A DNA stretch of 64,000 bases from Paragordius varius (Eukaryota > Nematomorpha), in assembly GCA_964247055.1 (NCBI GenBank), contig OZ176050.1:3162001-3226000 (forward strand), given 5' to 3'. The notes beneath the pieces are model-generated. The model searched no databases. It saw only the letters and a list, made by a program, of their open reading frames with translations, and was not told the DNA's origin. A program made the translations under genes and the position numbers. This document shows, one piece after another, positions 48,296 through 61,700 of the stretch; position 1 is the stretch's first letter; each line of letters begins with the position of its first letter.

Positions 48296-51200
48296 TCAAA
48301 GGGGTGAATTTATATCTTTGTTTCCTTGGACAATTTTTTCTATTAACGACTGAAACTTTCCTGAGGTATCACCCTATTATTTTAAATATAAATGAATAAT
48401 TGAAATTAAAAAAGTTAAATTAAATTATTAAGTGATTTAAATAATTATCATGTATATTTTAAACGATTTAAAATTAAAAATACTGTTAAAGCTTTGGTCA
48501 AAGATTTTTTGTATTTATCAAAATAGGCATTTTTGATAGTTTCCAAATCAACTTCGCTTCTTGTTGTTAATATTCGAATCAAATTATCTGTATTGGTACC
48601 AAAACCCTATATAGATAAAATTTATATGTCATTTAAATTTAAACGCCCTTAACTTATTAACAGCCTAAAATAATTGTATAATATAAGCAGAAGAGGCCAG
48701 TTCCGTTGTCGGCTAGTTCACAACAACCTTAAAATCAACCCATCAAATTTTAAAATAATTCGTTCTTTGATTAATTTTAAGATTTAATGCCTATTATTAA
48801 TTAATATAATTTGTCAGTTTTTGGCTTACCACTAGTCGCATAATTCCTTATTCAAACAGTACCAGGCACAACCTATAATTTTAAAGGTTAAGTCAAATGT
48901 ATATCAAATAAGGTTAGATAGCCAATGTTCAAAGATTTTATACCTATTTTTACAACTTGTAAATGAATTGATATGATTTAAGTGAAAATAAATTCTTTAT
49001 ATACATACAAATACATCATCGAATAAAAGCTCAACATGACCTTATTCAAAGTAGCTTATATGATAGCATAAATAATTTCAAAAAAATGAAATTTTTGGTG
49101 AAGCCGTAAAAGATAGTTTATAAACAAATTTGATGGCGTTTTTGAAATGTGTAAATAACTAGAGAAATAAGTCAAGATCTTACTGGTAATTATATTAATA
49201 TTTAGAATTTCATAACTCAAATGAAATCCATGATTTACCGGCAAAATACTATTGTGAGAAAATATATTTAATCAAAATGTATCCTACATATTTTCCAATT
49301 AAGCTCGTTAAACAGCGCCTGATGAAGTTCTGAAATGTTTTTGCTATAATAAATATAACTTATATAAATAATCACTGCATACACACGACAGTGTAAAACT
49401 ATTAATATTATGGATATCTTATTCGTAATAGTAAAAATTTCATAGCAATGCATTTTCACGTGGCGAGTTTAATTTTGTCGAAATAAAATGATTAAATCTT
49501 GCTATAAGACATTTTAGAAAAGATGTTTTCATCCAAACGCAACACTTAGCAAACAACATTTTTTCAAGCAAAAACAACTGAATAAATGTTGCGTTTGCTT
49601 ACAAAAGTGTTGAATTTAAATAAAAAATGCTGCTGCTTGAAAAAATGTTGTGTCTGATTCAAATGTTGCGTTTGGTTGAAAAAATGTTTCGTTTGGTTGG
49701 AAAAATGTTGATTTTGACTGAAAAATATGGCTTTAAAAACTTAACGGTCATGACCTTTAACGCAAAGTAAAACTATGTTAACCCTGAATTTCACTTTTTC
49801 GACATAACAAACATTGTCCCTTTCCGCTATAATAAAATGAAAAATTACCTTAACACTGTCATAGAGCTTTTCAGCAAAATAGCTAGGAGTATTACGAATG
49901 ATCCGAACTAAAATTTAAAATAAAAATTATTATTTATGAAAAATTTTTTTACATGCAAATAATATAATGAACATACTAAAGGTTAATAATAATGTTTGGA
50001 ATTTCCCAAAAGTCCTAAGCCTGATTTCATCTTCAATAGATTTTTTTGATAAAATCTGAAATTTGTCAAATATAAGACGCAACTGTGCCGGATTATTTGA
50101 TGTAAAAATATTGATCAGATCATTTTTTGATCCAAAAAGACTGTAAATCCGTGAAACATTAGCCAATGTCTGAATATCAAATTATACATTAAAAATTGAA
50201 ATTATACAAAATTTTATATAAAACAACCATATTATTTAAAATTTGATATTTTTAATATGAGTTACCGTTTTGTTTCGCAAATTAAGAAATCAAATTGTTT
50301 ATATCAGGGGTATCCAACTCGCGGGCCACATGCGGCCGTCTGAGACCTTATGTGCGGCCTGCGAAAATTTTCGAATATAATTCACGAAGATACGCTTAAT
50401 TCTATCCAATCGACAAGAACTAGAAATGAATGTTAGATTGTGTTTTCATTTTGCAATCTTATGCTGAAATCTAATAATTATTTATCAATCTAATGTATTT
50501 CATATGTGGCCCGCCGAAATTTTTTGGGTTGAAATGCTGCCCGCGAAGCCATTTGTAATGGACACCTCGGGTTTATACACTAAACTATATAGTTAAAAAT
50601 TGTTATTAAATAGTTTATGTGGGACAAATTAATGTTTAAAAATGCATAGGGGTCTTTGAAAAATCAAATTTATCTTATGTTTTTACTTATCTCTGCATAA
50701 TATCAAATTTTATTGCAAATGATTAAATTGATAATTTATCACCCGATAATACTTACACTGGCCGCATCGATTGCAGAGTTTTCATTAACATTCATATCCA
50801 ACGTTCTGTTGTCCTAAAATATTTTGTTAATAAAAAATATAAAAAACTTGCAAAAGTGCATCCACAAATGTTTCGATTTTTCCAACTATACCGCGGTTCA
50901 AAGTGTTAACCAAATTTTTCTTGTATTCTATATATTCAAAAAATAATTGTAAAAGTAATTTTAAATTATTCCCATTTTTTTATTGATATATTTAAAAGAT
51001 TGGAAACTTGATTCATATAAAGCTTTCGTAGCTTTCAATTGAACGGGGGAACGCGTAAGCAAGACTTCAGTCAACAAATCCATATCACTTGAAAATCCAG
51101 CAAACTAAATCCGAAAAAATTAATGCTCAAAAAAATTTTAAAAAATAGTTTGAGAATAACCTTATAAAAAATTTTCAATAGATATACAGAAGTTTTTTTT

Positions 51201-52941
51201 AAACAAAAAAATTGATTTTTTTAATATATAAAATTATTATAATTTATAGTATTTTACGCTCAATGCCGAATTTATAATATCGGCATCATATTCAGCTGCC
51301 GGGGTCATAAGGGTAGTCAAAAATTGCTTGACTTTGCGATTCGTGTCTCCTTGCAGATCTTTCACTAAGTTCTAAAAAATAATATAATAAAACGTAACAT
51401 TTTGCATGGTTTAATTACATTTATTATATAGATTTGATAAATTCATTTTAGTAAATTGAGTTTTCTATATTTTTTATCCATTATGATTATGAATGTTTGT
51501 TATGCGATATATGAAAGAAACCCTATTGTAATCAACAAAATCGGTACAAGTAAGCCATATTATTGTTCGAACCCTTTTTAAGGATTTTTTTTATCATATA
51601 TTCATTTTTAACAAAACATTTGTCCTAATGATCTTTAATTGCCAAAATTTACACATTTTTGTTTTAATGGATAGGAGTGTAACCTTAATATTCGCGCACT
51701 AGTGGGAAATATGGGATGCAACAGTTGTTCAAACAGTTGCAATTAAACGTAAATGCACGTGAAACGTAATTTCCAATTTTCGACTTAATAAATTAACTTG
51801 GGTTAAAATAATATTGAGGTGACAATTATTTATTAAGCATATAAAAAGGCTAGTGTATATATTTATGGTATCGGTTAAGTAAATAAAAAAAATATATTGA
51901 TGTTTTTTATGGCTGCTATTATGCGATTAAAAAAAGTTGTTTGACACAAGCAGGATATTGGTCGAAATTATGTTTTTTTAAATAAATACCAAAAATAAAC
52001 ACAAAATAAATTGTAAAAACTTCAAAATATAAAATATGAAAACCCGGTTAAATAGCTTTTGATAGGCTTCTTTTATTTGTTGTCGTTGGTAATTGTTGCG
52101 CCCACCAATGATCTGAAAAACAGTCTTAACATCTGTCCCTTTACAAATTAGCGATTAAAGATAAAAATGTCAATATTAAAACCATATTAATACCATAAAA
52201 TAGTAAATACATATTTTATTAAATTCTAGTGTGATTAAAATACTATGCCTAAGTTGCACCATTTGGTACATAACTTACCTTATTTTTATCAGGGTTTCGA
52301 ACCGGAAATCGGTTCGTGAGAATTCAGCAGGAACCGACCGCATCCATCGGTTGAAACCAACCAGATTTCATTTTTACATTTTTAGGAACCAGTTCGGTTT
52401 CAACCGTCTTGGTACTGCCCCGGTTCCGGTCTACTTTTTAAACCGGTTTGAAGCCCTTATTTTTATTAATTTGGGTTCACAAATATTGTAAATCATATTT
52501 TATATCAGCGTGGTCCAACACAAATATCTTCGGGTAAAATTTTGTTTTTTTCAATTTATTTTGAGCCCAATTTTGGATGATAGACCTTAACAAATTAAAA
52601 AATTTTGATTAGATTCTATAATTTTTTTAACATTTTTTAGCTTTGCATGAGCAACCAAAGACAGCAGAAATTTCAATTTTCTATAAAATATAATTTACAA
52701 CTCAAAATGTTTTTTGGTTTGCAAAATTCTATGTAAAAATCAATTACCCACGCCCTTTAAAGCTTTTCTTAGGCCTTCGGCATCTTGGTTAGCATTGAAA
52801 TTTGGATATGGAACTATAGTAGGCTATCTATATATATTTATCTTATACGTTTTTGTCATATGGGGGTGGTGACTGCAGAATATATTTTCTAACGAGTAGG
52901 GAGAATGTAATGATTATCAAATATTTTGCAAATATCGTCAT
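48296..52941 (-). CDS. Annexin B: four-repeat annexin with an N-terminal signal peptide
   Basis: Eleven exons in matching phase: 52849-52941, 52748-52823, 52044-52138, 51258-51371, 51008-51104, 50848-50927, 50757-50813, 49977-50169, 49849-49907, 48484-48606, 48296-48373 (1065 nt, 354 aa). The leader MTIFAKYLIIITFSLLVRK is followed by SPPPYDKN, a 25-nt intron and PTIVPYPN, parallel to annexin A. Repeats 1 and 4 keep a type II site (GVGT, GFGT), while repeat 2 has GFSS and repeat 3 LFGS, so calcium binding should be weaker than in annexin A. Exons of 95, 114, 80, 57 and 193 nt equal those of annexin A; the 182-nt exon of A is split here into 59+123 by one extra intron. It is convergent with the receptor kinase gene. 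The leader exon is the least certain part. Confidence 0.92.
49500..49735. repeat. Degenerate minisatellite, unit about 20 bp
   Basis: Repeated units like AAAAATGTTGCGTTTGGTTG in both direct and inverted form, in the 1.2-kb intron of annexin B that annexin A lacks. Confidence 0.65.
50305..50570. mobile_element. hAT-type MITE, GCGGGCCACATGCGGCC family, copy 1
   Basis: Starts CAGGGGTATCCAACTCGCGG, ends ATGGACACCTCG, with inverted GCGGCC/GGCCCGC blocks inside. The flanking 8-mers GTTTATAT and GTTTATAC differ at one base. Sits in an annexin B intron. Confidence 0.78.
52290..52458. mobile_element. hAT-type MITE (169 bp), GAACCGG family
   Basis: Ends CAGGGTTTCGAACCGG and, inverted, AAGGGCTTCAAACCGG, flanked by a perfect 8-bp duplication ATTTTTAT (52282-52289 and 52459-52466). 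Inside annexin B intron 2 (52139-52747). The GGAACCGG-rich island at 5.6 kb looks related. Confidence 0.85.
52824..52848 (-). other. Annexin B intron 1, 25 nt
   Basis: GTATAAG...AGATAG, phase 0. It joins the leader exon to PTIVPYPN. Position and size match intron 1 of annexin A. Confidence 0.7.
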
Positions 52942-54997
52942 ATTATCTACATGTATGATAAAATATAAAAATTATTCACCAAAATATTTTTTATTATAAT
53001 AAAAATTAATCTGCGATATGGATTCATTGCCAACCAAATTATGGCAATTTGATTGATTAAGTAAATAAATGTTGTGCACATAAAACATAACCTATAAACA
53101 CCTTTTGCAAGCATGAATTTTAAATCATCCATATTTCACCAAATTATTTTAAATTGTTTGAAGGATTTTGACGACAAAATAAAATCAATTGTAATTTACA
53201 CCAAAAAATTGTTTTGAGAAAACCATTAAGTTAAATTTTATGATATTATCACCTCGAAATTTTCTTAAAATAAACTTGGAAGTATACATATACAATTATA
53301 AATATTTACATTAATAACCATAATAATAAATGGTGGGTCATGAGTAATCGCATCTTAAAGCTTTTTACAGAGTTGCTGGCCCATCTAAAAATAATTGTTT
53401 ATTAAATCATTTCGAATTTTTTAAACTACATTTATTTTATACAATAAAACAATTATTTTTTAAATATGTCGTTTTATTTTCTGAAAAGATCGTGAATGAA
53501 ATACATAACATTAATTCTGACAGAAAAAGAGATATATATATATATATTTTCACAAAAATTTGAATTTTTTAAAAATATGATAACTATTCTGGTTGTTTTT
53601 TTGCAAGTTTTAACCGTATTTAAGCAAAAGTACAAAGAATGACCAAAAATTACAACTTTTAGGCATTAATAAATCTCACATTTTTAGACCGTCGCTCATT
53701 GTAAAAGCAAATGTGCCGAGGCGAGAAAATTTTTAATTATGCTAGGTATAACATGAAATTTACCATTTTTTTGGATAGATGCATACTTTGCTCTTTTCAA
53801 ATACTTATTGGTATTTCGAAATATGGTAAAAAGGTTATCCAAACAGATATATATGTTAAAATTTCTCTAAACTTGTTACAAATTGTCTAACTTTCCAAAA
53901 GAACTGGATTTCTTCAACACTTGGATACAACACATTCATTTCCGTCCGTCAATTCTAATTGGGGTATTTGGATACCCCAGGTCTGTTTAAAATTAAATAA
54001 TTCGAAAAATATGGAATGAATTGAAACCATAGCAAAAGCTTTTACATTTATAACATTAACACTGCTATTTAAATTCGGGTATCTAAATACCCCAGACTAT
54101 AAAATTGAAATTTTTAAAAATCTATTATAAGAAACGGTCCCGATTTAAATTTATCCTTCTATCCTAATAAAAATTATATAAATAAGCCGAAATATCTAAA
54201 CAAAATTTGGTATTGAAAAAACCATATCAAACTACTTCGACGCCATTTTTATTTTACAATATTTTTGCAAATATCGTGTTAATTTGATTTTAAAGCTAAA
54301 ATGAAAGTAATTTTTCATTCAAATTACATCTAACATTGAATGAAACAGAAAAAGTGGTTTATTTTGTTTTATTTTTAAATTTACTAATGCACACATGTCA
54401 TATTGACTTATTTTTTTACCATGTACCTAAAAATAAGTAATATCAAGTATTTTTGGATAAATTTTTTTATATATTTTATATTAATATAAAAAGGCAAATC
54501 TTTGCCATATCTTCAATCCATTCCATAATTTTTAATTATTTAATTTTAAACAGGCTTGGTGTATCAAACTACATGCAAAGGACTGATATGAATGTGTTGT
54601 ATCAAGTGTTAAGAACCGAAATATATAAAAATAATTATTCAAAATACTTGATATATTAATTTTTGGGTAAAACATCAAGGTAAGAAGATCTCAACATAAC
54701 ATGTATGCATTACAAAATACAAAAGAAACCACTTTTTCTGTTTCTATCAATGTTAGATGTGAGAATAAAAAATTAGCTTTTATTTTAGCCTTAAAATCAA
54801 ATAAACAAGATATTTTGCAAAAATGTTGTAAAATAAAAATGGGATCGAAGTAGTTTGATATGAAGATATTTTTTCAAAACCAAATTATATTTAGATTTTC
54901 TGCTTATCAGACGATTAATTGTGGAATATGAAAAATTTTATCATATTCATTTATCGAAATTATAATTTTAACATCTGAAACTCTTTTTACCTTCAAT
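52942..54997. other. Intergenic between annexin B and the Ly6-like gene
   Basis: AT-rich with a TA microsatellite at about 53531-53546. Most of 53.9-54.9 kb is the palindromic mobile element listed separately. A minus-strand open frame at 52947-53132 with hydrophobic stretches was considered as an alternative leader exon for annexin B and set aside. Confidence 0.5.
53916..54610. mobile_element. TTAACAC-family MITE, with a foldback extension to 54.9 kb
   Basis: Ends AACACTTGGATACAACACATTC and, inverted, GAATGTGTTGTATCAAGTGTT. A subterminal hairpin, GGGGTATTTGGATACCCC, lies inside each end in this family. Bases 54728-54905 are a further inverted copy of internal bases 54180-54355, so a second, partial element is joined to the first. 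Confidence 0.7.
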
Positions 54998-55661
54998 ATG
55001 ATCGTTGCAAAAATTGCCTTAGCAATTTTCATTGTATGTCAAATTAAAACAATTCACTCTATAGACGGCAATCGGAAATGTTATGCTTGTGGAACAGTTC
55101 TCACTAATGAAATCTCATCTCAAGCAGCCGTCCTAAGTTGTCCTGAACCCTTTGACAATAATGCTCCTAAGCAACAATCTTCTTGCGTAGGACGATGCAA
55201 AGTAATTTTTCTATACCTAATTTCGTTTTAATCAACATACTATAAAATTGGTTTTATTTTTTGAGAATATCTTGTTAATTCCTTATATTTTGCATCTAGC
55301 CATACGTATTATATTTTGTATATTTTTATTAGAAAACTATTTATAAACGAGGAGATCAAACAATTACTGCCAGAAGTTGTAGTCCTGTATGTTATCCTGA
55401 GGACACCCCTGGTAATATATCTTATTTTGTGTTTTAACATTTTTATCTACTAATTTGTAGTGTAAACTTGTTTATATTAATGGCTATTCAAGGTTAATTT
55501 TCTAATATATATATAGAATTTAACATCATGCTTCCAATTTTTTAGATGTGAAAACATTCTGTTGTGAATCGGATCTTTGTAACGGTGTTCCCAAACTGCA
55601 CGGAACTGTCATTATATTTGCGGTTGCTTTTGTATTTTCAGCCATTTCCTTCTTATTGTAG
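54998..55661 (+). CDS. Ly6/uPAR-fold GPI-anchored cell-surface protein
   Basis: Three exons: 54998-55201, 55333-55411, 55546-55661 (132 aa). A signal peptide (MIVAKIALAIFIVCQIKTIHS) is followed by a single three-finger domain starting RKCYACG. Ten cysteines fit the Ly6 pattern and end in the diagnostic FCCESDLCN. After a short spacer comes a hydrophobic tail (TVIIFAVAFVFSAISFLL) with no cytoplasmic residues, as expected for GPI attachment. Such proteins sit on the outer membrane leaflet as receptors or regulators of complement, nicotinic receptors or septate junctions; which applies here is unknown. Exon boundaries, one inside the domain and one before the last Cys block, resemble those of other Ly6 genes. 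Confidence 0.88.
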
Positions 55662-58600
55662 ACCCTAGATGATAGAATTCCTATTTGCAATTAAATACAA
55701 CCTATCATTCATTATCTCTAAAGTAATTTTCCATCCATATTACATTATTTTTATTAAAATATTTATAATATCCTTATTATATTTATAATTATTATATAAC
55801 CATTTTTTACCTGCAATCATGACTCGGCATTAAACCTGATTATTACCTTGTACTAAAAAATATTTATTAGACGTATAATAATTAATATAAAAAAATCAAC
55901 ACAAAGCTTTTTATCTATCATTATCTCCTTCTATCATTATTAAATTTCCCATTTTATGCTGTGCAATTCTTATCATCAATATATAGTTTTACCTGTGCGG
56001 AGCGACGCATTGACTGCATAATATATTATTTTTATATATATATCGTATCTCTCTTTTTTTACAAATCTAAAATTAAAATTTATTATTATTATTATTATTA
56101 AATTGTTAAAAAATGCACATCCCTCCATCACACTCATTATATATTAGTCATTTTACAACAGATATCTTCTAAATAAATTCATATTGTATAGAAATATATC
56201 ATATTTTTGTATAAAGTTATAATCATGTGTTAATTCAATTATTAATTTTTGAAAAAAATATTTGTTTTCCAATATTTACCAATATAAAGGATAATAAAAA
56301 AATTTTTAGTTAAATTATGAAAAAAATGTGTATTGTAGTTTGTATTCATAAATTGATTGATTTCTCACACACTTTGAAGCCAATAACATATATATGTTTT
56401 ATTTTTTATCACAATTATTACTATTGTATTATTACATCTATTTTCGTGATAACTAACTCTTCTCTTAGTTATAAGTGCATAAAGAATATATTGTTCATAG
56501 ATGGTAACACCCCATCTTTTGGGGAAATTTAATAGCCCAGAAGGAATCCTTATTTAAATATCCTAAAAATTATTAAAGATATGAGGCCAAATTTAAAAAT
56601 TTTCTGTTTTCAACTTTTTAAGCGCATGCTCTAAAAAATCTATAATTGTGTAAAATTCCCGCAACTTATTTCCTGTCAATTTTTCTTTCTTTGAATCTCT
56701 TTTTATCGCTAATAAAAACAAGCAAATAAATGTAATCAACGTTTGAAGGCTTTCAGAAGGGCAAATTGATATTTATTAATTTTAGGGTCAGTTGTTTATT
56801 TTAATCGGGCTTTAAAGGTAAGCCAATTTCGGACTCTAAATATTGGAAAACAGATAAAATTATAAAACTCTTAATCAAATACAGGCGAACAATGTTTGAT
56901 AATATATTTAAGCCAAAGCAACTTTCAAAACAATAGCTTATTTACATGTTTCTCTGGGGTATAAAATTACCTTATTAATCGTCTACAAATAAAAAAGGCA
57001 ATCAAGCGTCAACCCAAATTAAGTATCCTTATTTTTGCCTGTTTATATATCGGTCAAGATTAATTTAAAAAAACCTATTAGATAACATTTTATCAAATAA
57101 TTTTCAAGTATCAGGTCCTATCTTTTAAAATGCACAAACCAGCATTGTAAAAAACTCCTCCATAAAAAACCTTGTTTGAAGGTTTAGAAATAGATTTAAA
57201 TTTTGGAAAACTATCTCTCAGATCTATAAGCTTACGAAATATTACTATTTTTAGCTAGAGCTGTTTAAAAAAGGGTTCAAGTTTGTCGGTTTAAAACACT
57301 AAGGTAACAATTACACATTTGAAACGACTATTTTTGTGTTTTAATATTGTAACCGCGAAATTCACTCCCAAATAACTTGCAGAAGATAGGACTAAATTCG
57401 ATTTCGGTTTTACCCATATATTGCAATTTCCTACACGATTTGCCGCTAAAAGTTTTTCTTTTTTGTTAAAAGAAAACCCTAATACCCAAATTCACTTTAT
57501 TAAAATTGAATAAAGTTTTTTTTGGCTTTGCTATTTAAGTGTAACATGGAAAAAGAATAATTTTATATCCTTTAGTTCTCATGACCTATGAGATAGGGAT
57601 ATCTATCTAGTCCCCTTATAATTTCTTGTTTTAGGAGTTTATATGTCTGATTAATATACGTTTTTTATCGGTAAATTAATAACAGTAATGTCCAAACACG
57701 CTTTATTTAGTACGCAAAAAGGCTCTAAAAAATGTTAAAAAAATAAAAAGTTCGATTCAATCAAAAATTTACGATTATTAGAAGATATATCATCCACAAT
57801 TGAATTAAAATAAAAAAAACCCAAATATCAAAGCAACCGCAAAAATATGGATACCCCTGGTTTATAGTATGCAGTTTTAGAAGGATGAAGTTAGTATATA
57901 ATACTACAGTAATTTTCAGATAACATTAAAAAAACACAATATATTCAGAGAATTACTGTAATCCTTAGAATGGACTATTTAATTAATTTTTACCCAAATA
58001 CTAAAATATATTGTTATTTTAAACCATCATTATTATGTTTGAAATGTAGTCATAAACAATTGTAAAAAATCATTTCTTAAAAATAACAAAATGTATAGGA
58101 CGATATAATTATTGAAATCCTAACAGATATACTTTCGTTTTTCTATGGTCAAGGTTGTTAGTTTTTGAATATATTAAAAATTATAAGATACATATAATAA
58201 CTAAAAAGGTATATAAAGAATTAATTACACCTTTATCGTATAGTCTTTTAAAATTGTTGATATATTCAAATAAAAGTTTAAAACAAGGACGGATGCACTC
58301 TAAATCTCTAGCTAGTTGTAATTAATACATTATAACTAATTAAATATTTTGTTTTCAAATTCATAAGTTTAATAAAAAGTATTTATGTAAAAAACAGGTC
58401 ACATAACCAATTCCATTGAAAAGGTAATTTTATGATACGTCTTTTTCGTGAGAAGCATACGCTATTGCAGACCACCATAGTCACTAATATAAAAACAATA
58501 TCATATCTTATCACATACCTATTGTATTTTATCTTATTTTAAAGTGAGAATGGAGAAAAAAAATAATATTATAATAATGATGTTGGCAATTAAAATGCGC

Positions 58601-58729
58601 ACATTCAAATAATTATGCACACGCATGTATATCACCTATTTGACTTATATTATTTCAAATGTAAACTAGATTATCTGAGCGCTATGCCAAAAATCTTTTA
58701 TAGATTAATTTTCCCAAATAAATAGCCAC
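55662..58729. other. Intergenic stretch
   Basis: 3.1 kb of AT-rich sequence. I found no exon, RNA gene or repeat boundary. Short open frames (for example 56317-56532) have intron-like composition. Confidence 0.5.
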
Positions 58730-61700
58730 ATGAGGTGTGCATTCCATAAAATTTTGGGTGGAGATGGAAAACCCATTCCGCAATTTAGCTTACAGAGTTT
58801 ACGGGTTGCCCGTGTACTGATATTTGGGGCTTTGTTCGTGTCATGCTTTTATTTGGGTTTAAATTTTGGATTTTGGTATTGGATGCATTGGAAAATGTTG
58901 TCATCACACAATTTCCCAAATGGTAAGCTATCATCGATGTCGTCAATGAACTATTTAACGCTTACAGCCAGAATGACGGCCCCTTTAAGAAGTCAATCAA
59001 AAGTGGGTCTGCAACCATTCCAAAATATATTTAGTCCTCCCAACATTCTCCTTGGTATCATGACAAATCAACTAAATATTCGGGAGCGCGCTGTACCCAT
59101 TTTAGAAACGTGGGGAAAATCATGTCAAATGTCATCCCCGAAAGGTTTGCAACAATATCACAATACCCAAAACATTGCTTTAAAATTCTTTGCAGAATCC
59201 TCCTATGATCCGTCCCAACAATTTTGTCTTCATGATTCGACCATTTTGGCAAATCAACCTCATAACTATTTGCCCCTTTTAACTCCATCCGAGGTGTTTA
59301 ACCGTTTGACTATGCGTATATTATCTTTGGGTTTATTGATTCCAGGATCCCCTAGAAAATCAGAAATGCATCCCACACATATTGAATCCAGTAACTGTAC
59401 ACACCATGCAAAACGTGAATGTTTCATCCCATTAGCTAAAATCACACAAATCGTAGAATATCCACCTATGCGCAAAGCATTTTACATGTTTGAACACATG
59501 TATCAAACATACATTAACACCACGAATCCAAAGTATGAACCGAATGCCTTCCAATGGTTCATACGAGTTGATGATGATGCGTATGTGAATGTTCCCAAGT
59601 TAACACGTCTTTTGGGTCGATTAGATGGACGAAATCTATACTACTTGGGTCAGACTGGAATGGGTCGGCAAACGGATAATTTGACGCGAAGTTTTTACCG
59701 AAATTCTCGGGTTAGGAAAGAGCCCAAAAATTTTTGCATGGGAGGAACGGGTATTATTATGAGCCGTCCTGTATTGGCTCTCATGGGACCACATATAGCT
59801 AAATGTTTAATGGAAACTGTCACACCCCATGATGATGTTGAAATTGGTCGGTGCATATATCATTATGCCAAAAACGTGGAATGTATATGGACCTATGAGG
59901 TAGATTTTTACAAATATACAGTCAAAATTTAATCAAATTAGTTTGTTGTATTTAGTATAAATAATCATATAAACTATAATTTTCAAAGTTTTTGCCTTCA
60001 AAGTATTTATAAAACATTTAACAATATTCACCTTTATGAATGAATGTAGTTGATCCTTGTATTTTTAAAAATTAACACTATTAAGATTATAAAGCCTATT
60101 TTAATCCGCTCAATTACTATTTATACAAAATAATGTTATGGAACAAGTACACCAATTAATTCACGGAAAATAACGAATTTATAATTGATAGGTGGTGTAA
60201 AACTATAAAACCTATATATTTTTAACAAATTATGTCTTTTAAATTTTAACAAACCTATTTATTAATTCAGGGGTGTCCAAAATGCGGCCCACTGAGACTG
60301 CATGTGCCAATTGCGAATAAAAGAAATCCATAATTTTCCAAAATAAGCTGGTTAAATAGATTCAAATAAGTTTACCCGATAAAAAAAGTGAAAATTATTG
60401 CTATATTGGCTCTCGTTTTACAGTCCTATGTTTGAAATTTAATAAATTTATAAATGCCCATTATAATTCATATGCGGCCCGCCGTATTTTTTCGTTTAAA
60501 ATACGGCCTGCGAAGTCTTTTGTGTTGGACACTCTTGCATTAATGTATAAGATAATGAACTGCATTTTCAAATATATTAAAATAGACCCTATCAATCTTT
60601 TTCAACAAGTACAAACCAACAATGAATCCAGATCTAAATAGGGCCATTATCATACATCCATTTAAAGAACCTACCAAAGTTTACGAAATGCACAAATCAA
60701 TTTTAATACATCAATTAAACTTTATACGGGCCGCTTGGGTTAGGTTATCTACTATCGTCAAGAGTTACAAGAGCCAAAAAAGCGGACAAAATGAGTTAGT
60801 TCACCCTGTTAGGAAACCAAATATTCCAATCTTTTCGAGTATCAGTAAATTAGGACAGGTGTTACATTCACCTTCGGTGCATAACCCACACATTTTTATT
60901 CCTTACTTTTTAAAAGCCTTTTATCAGGATAAAATACAGGTGTCTAAAACAGCGGATCCTGCGTACGCCAAAAAAATGTATCAAACATTTGGGGGAAGCG
61001 AAAGGTCCCTTATTCAGTTACAATGGCAACCGATAGAAACTAAACCTTTTGATATCTTTATACATCATTTTCACGGTAAGGCGATAAAATCCTTCGTAAC
61101 AGGTCAGAGTCAAAATAGTTATTACACGACTAAATTAACTTACAATTTTGATTCAAGCTATTTCCGTGAAATGCCTGAGCATGAGTTTCGTTCGAAAACT
61201 AAATCCGAAGGTTATAAGAAAAAAATTATAAATATAATTGTACCTTTTAGTAAACGTTATGATACTCTTAAACGATTTCTAAACTTTTATGAGCAAATAT
61301 GTTTGAAAAAGGACAGTGATCCCAATCATAAAACTAACATAGAAACAACCCTATCTATCATTGGATTTGTCAGTAACAAAAAGTTTGAAACATTACCAAA
61401 CAACACAAAGCACAAAACCTTACTAAAGAAGATTGAAAGATTGAACAAACATTATTCCAGACCTAAAAGAGAGCTTAAAACAAAACACACAAACAATAAC
61501 ATGATGCAAGAGGTAAACGAAATTGTAAAATTTTATTTGATTCGTGGGCAATTTTCTCGAGCCTTGGCTTTAGAGTATGGTGCTTCTCTGCTTAGTGGGG
61601 ATAGACTTTTACTTTTCCTGGATGTTGATATGTGGTTCAATCGAGAATTTCTACGTCGTTTACATTTTCTGGTTCATCGCAATAGGAGCGTCTACTTTCC

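Noticed and set aside
52947-53132. Minus-strand hydrophobic frame as the leader exon of annexin B
   Set aside because: The exon at 52849-52941 is closer, starts with ATG, has a better leader and joins through a 25-nt intron at the same position as in annexin A.
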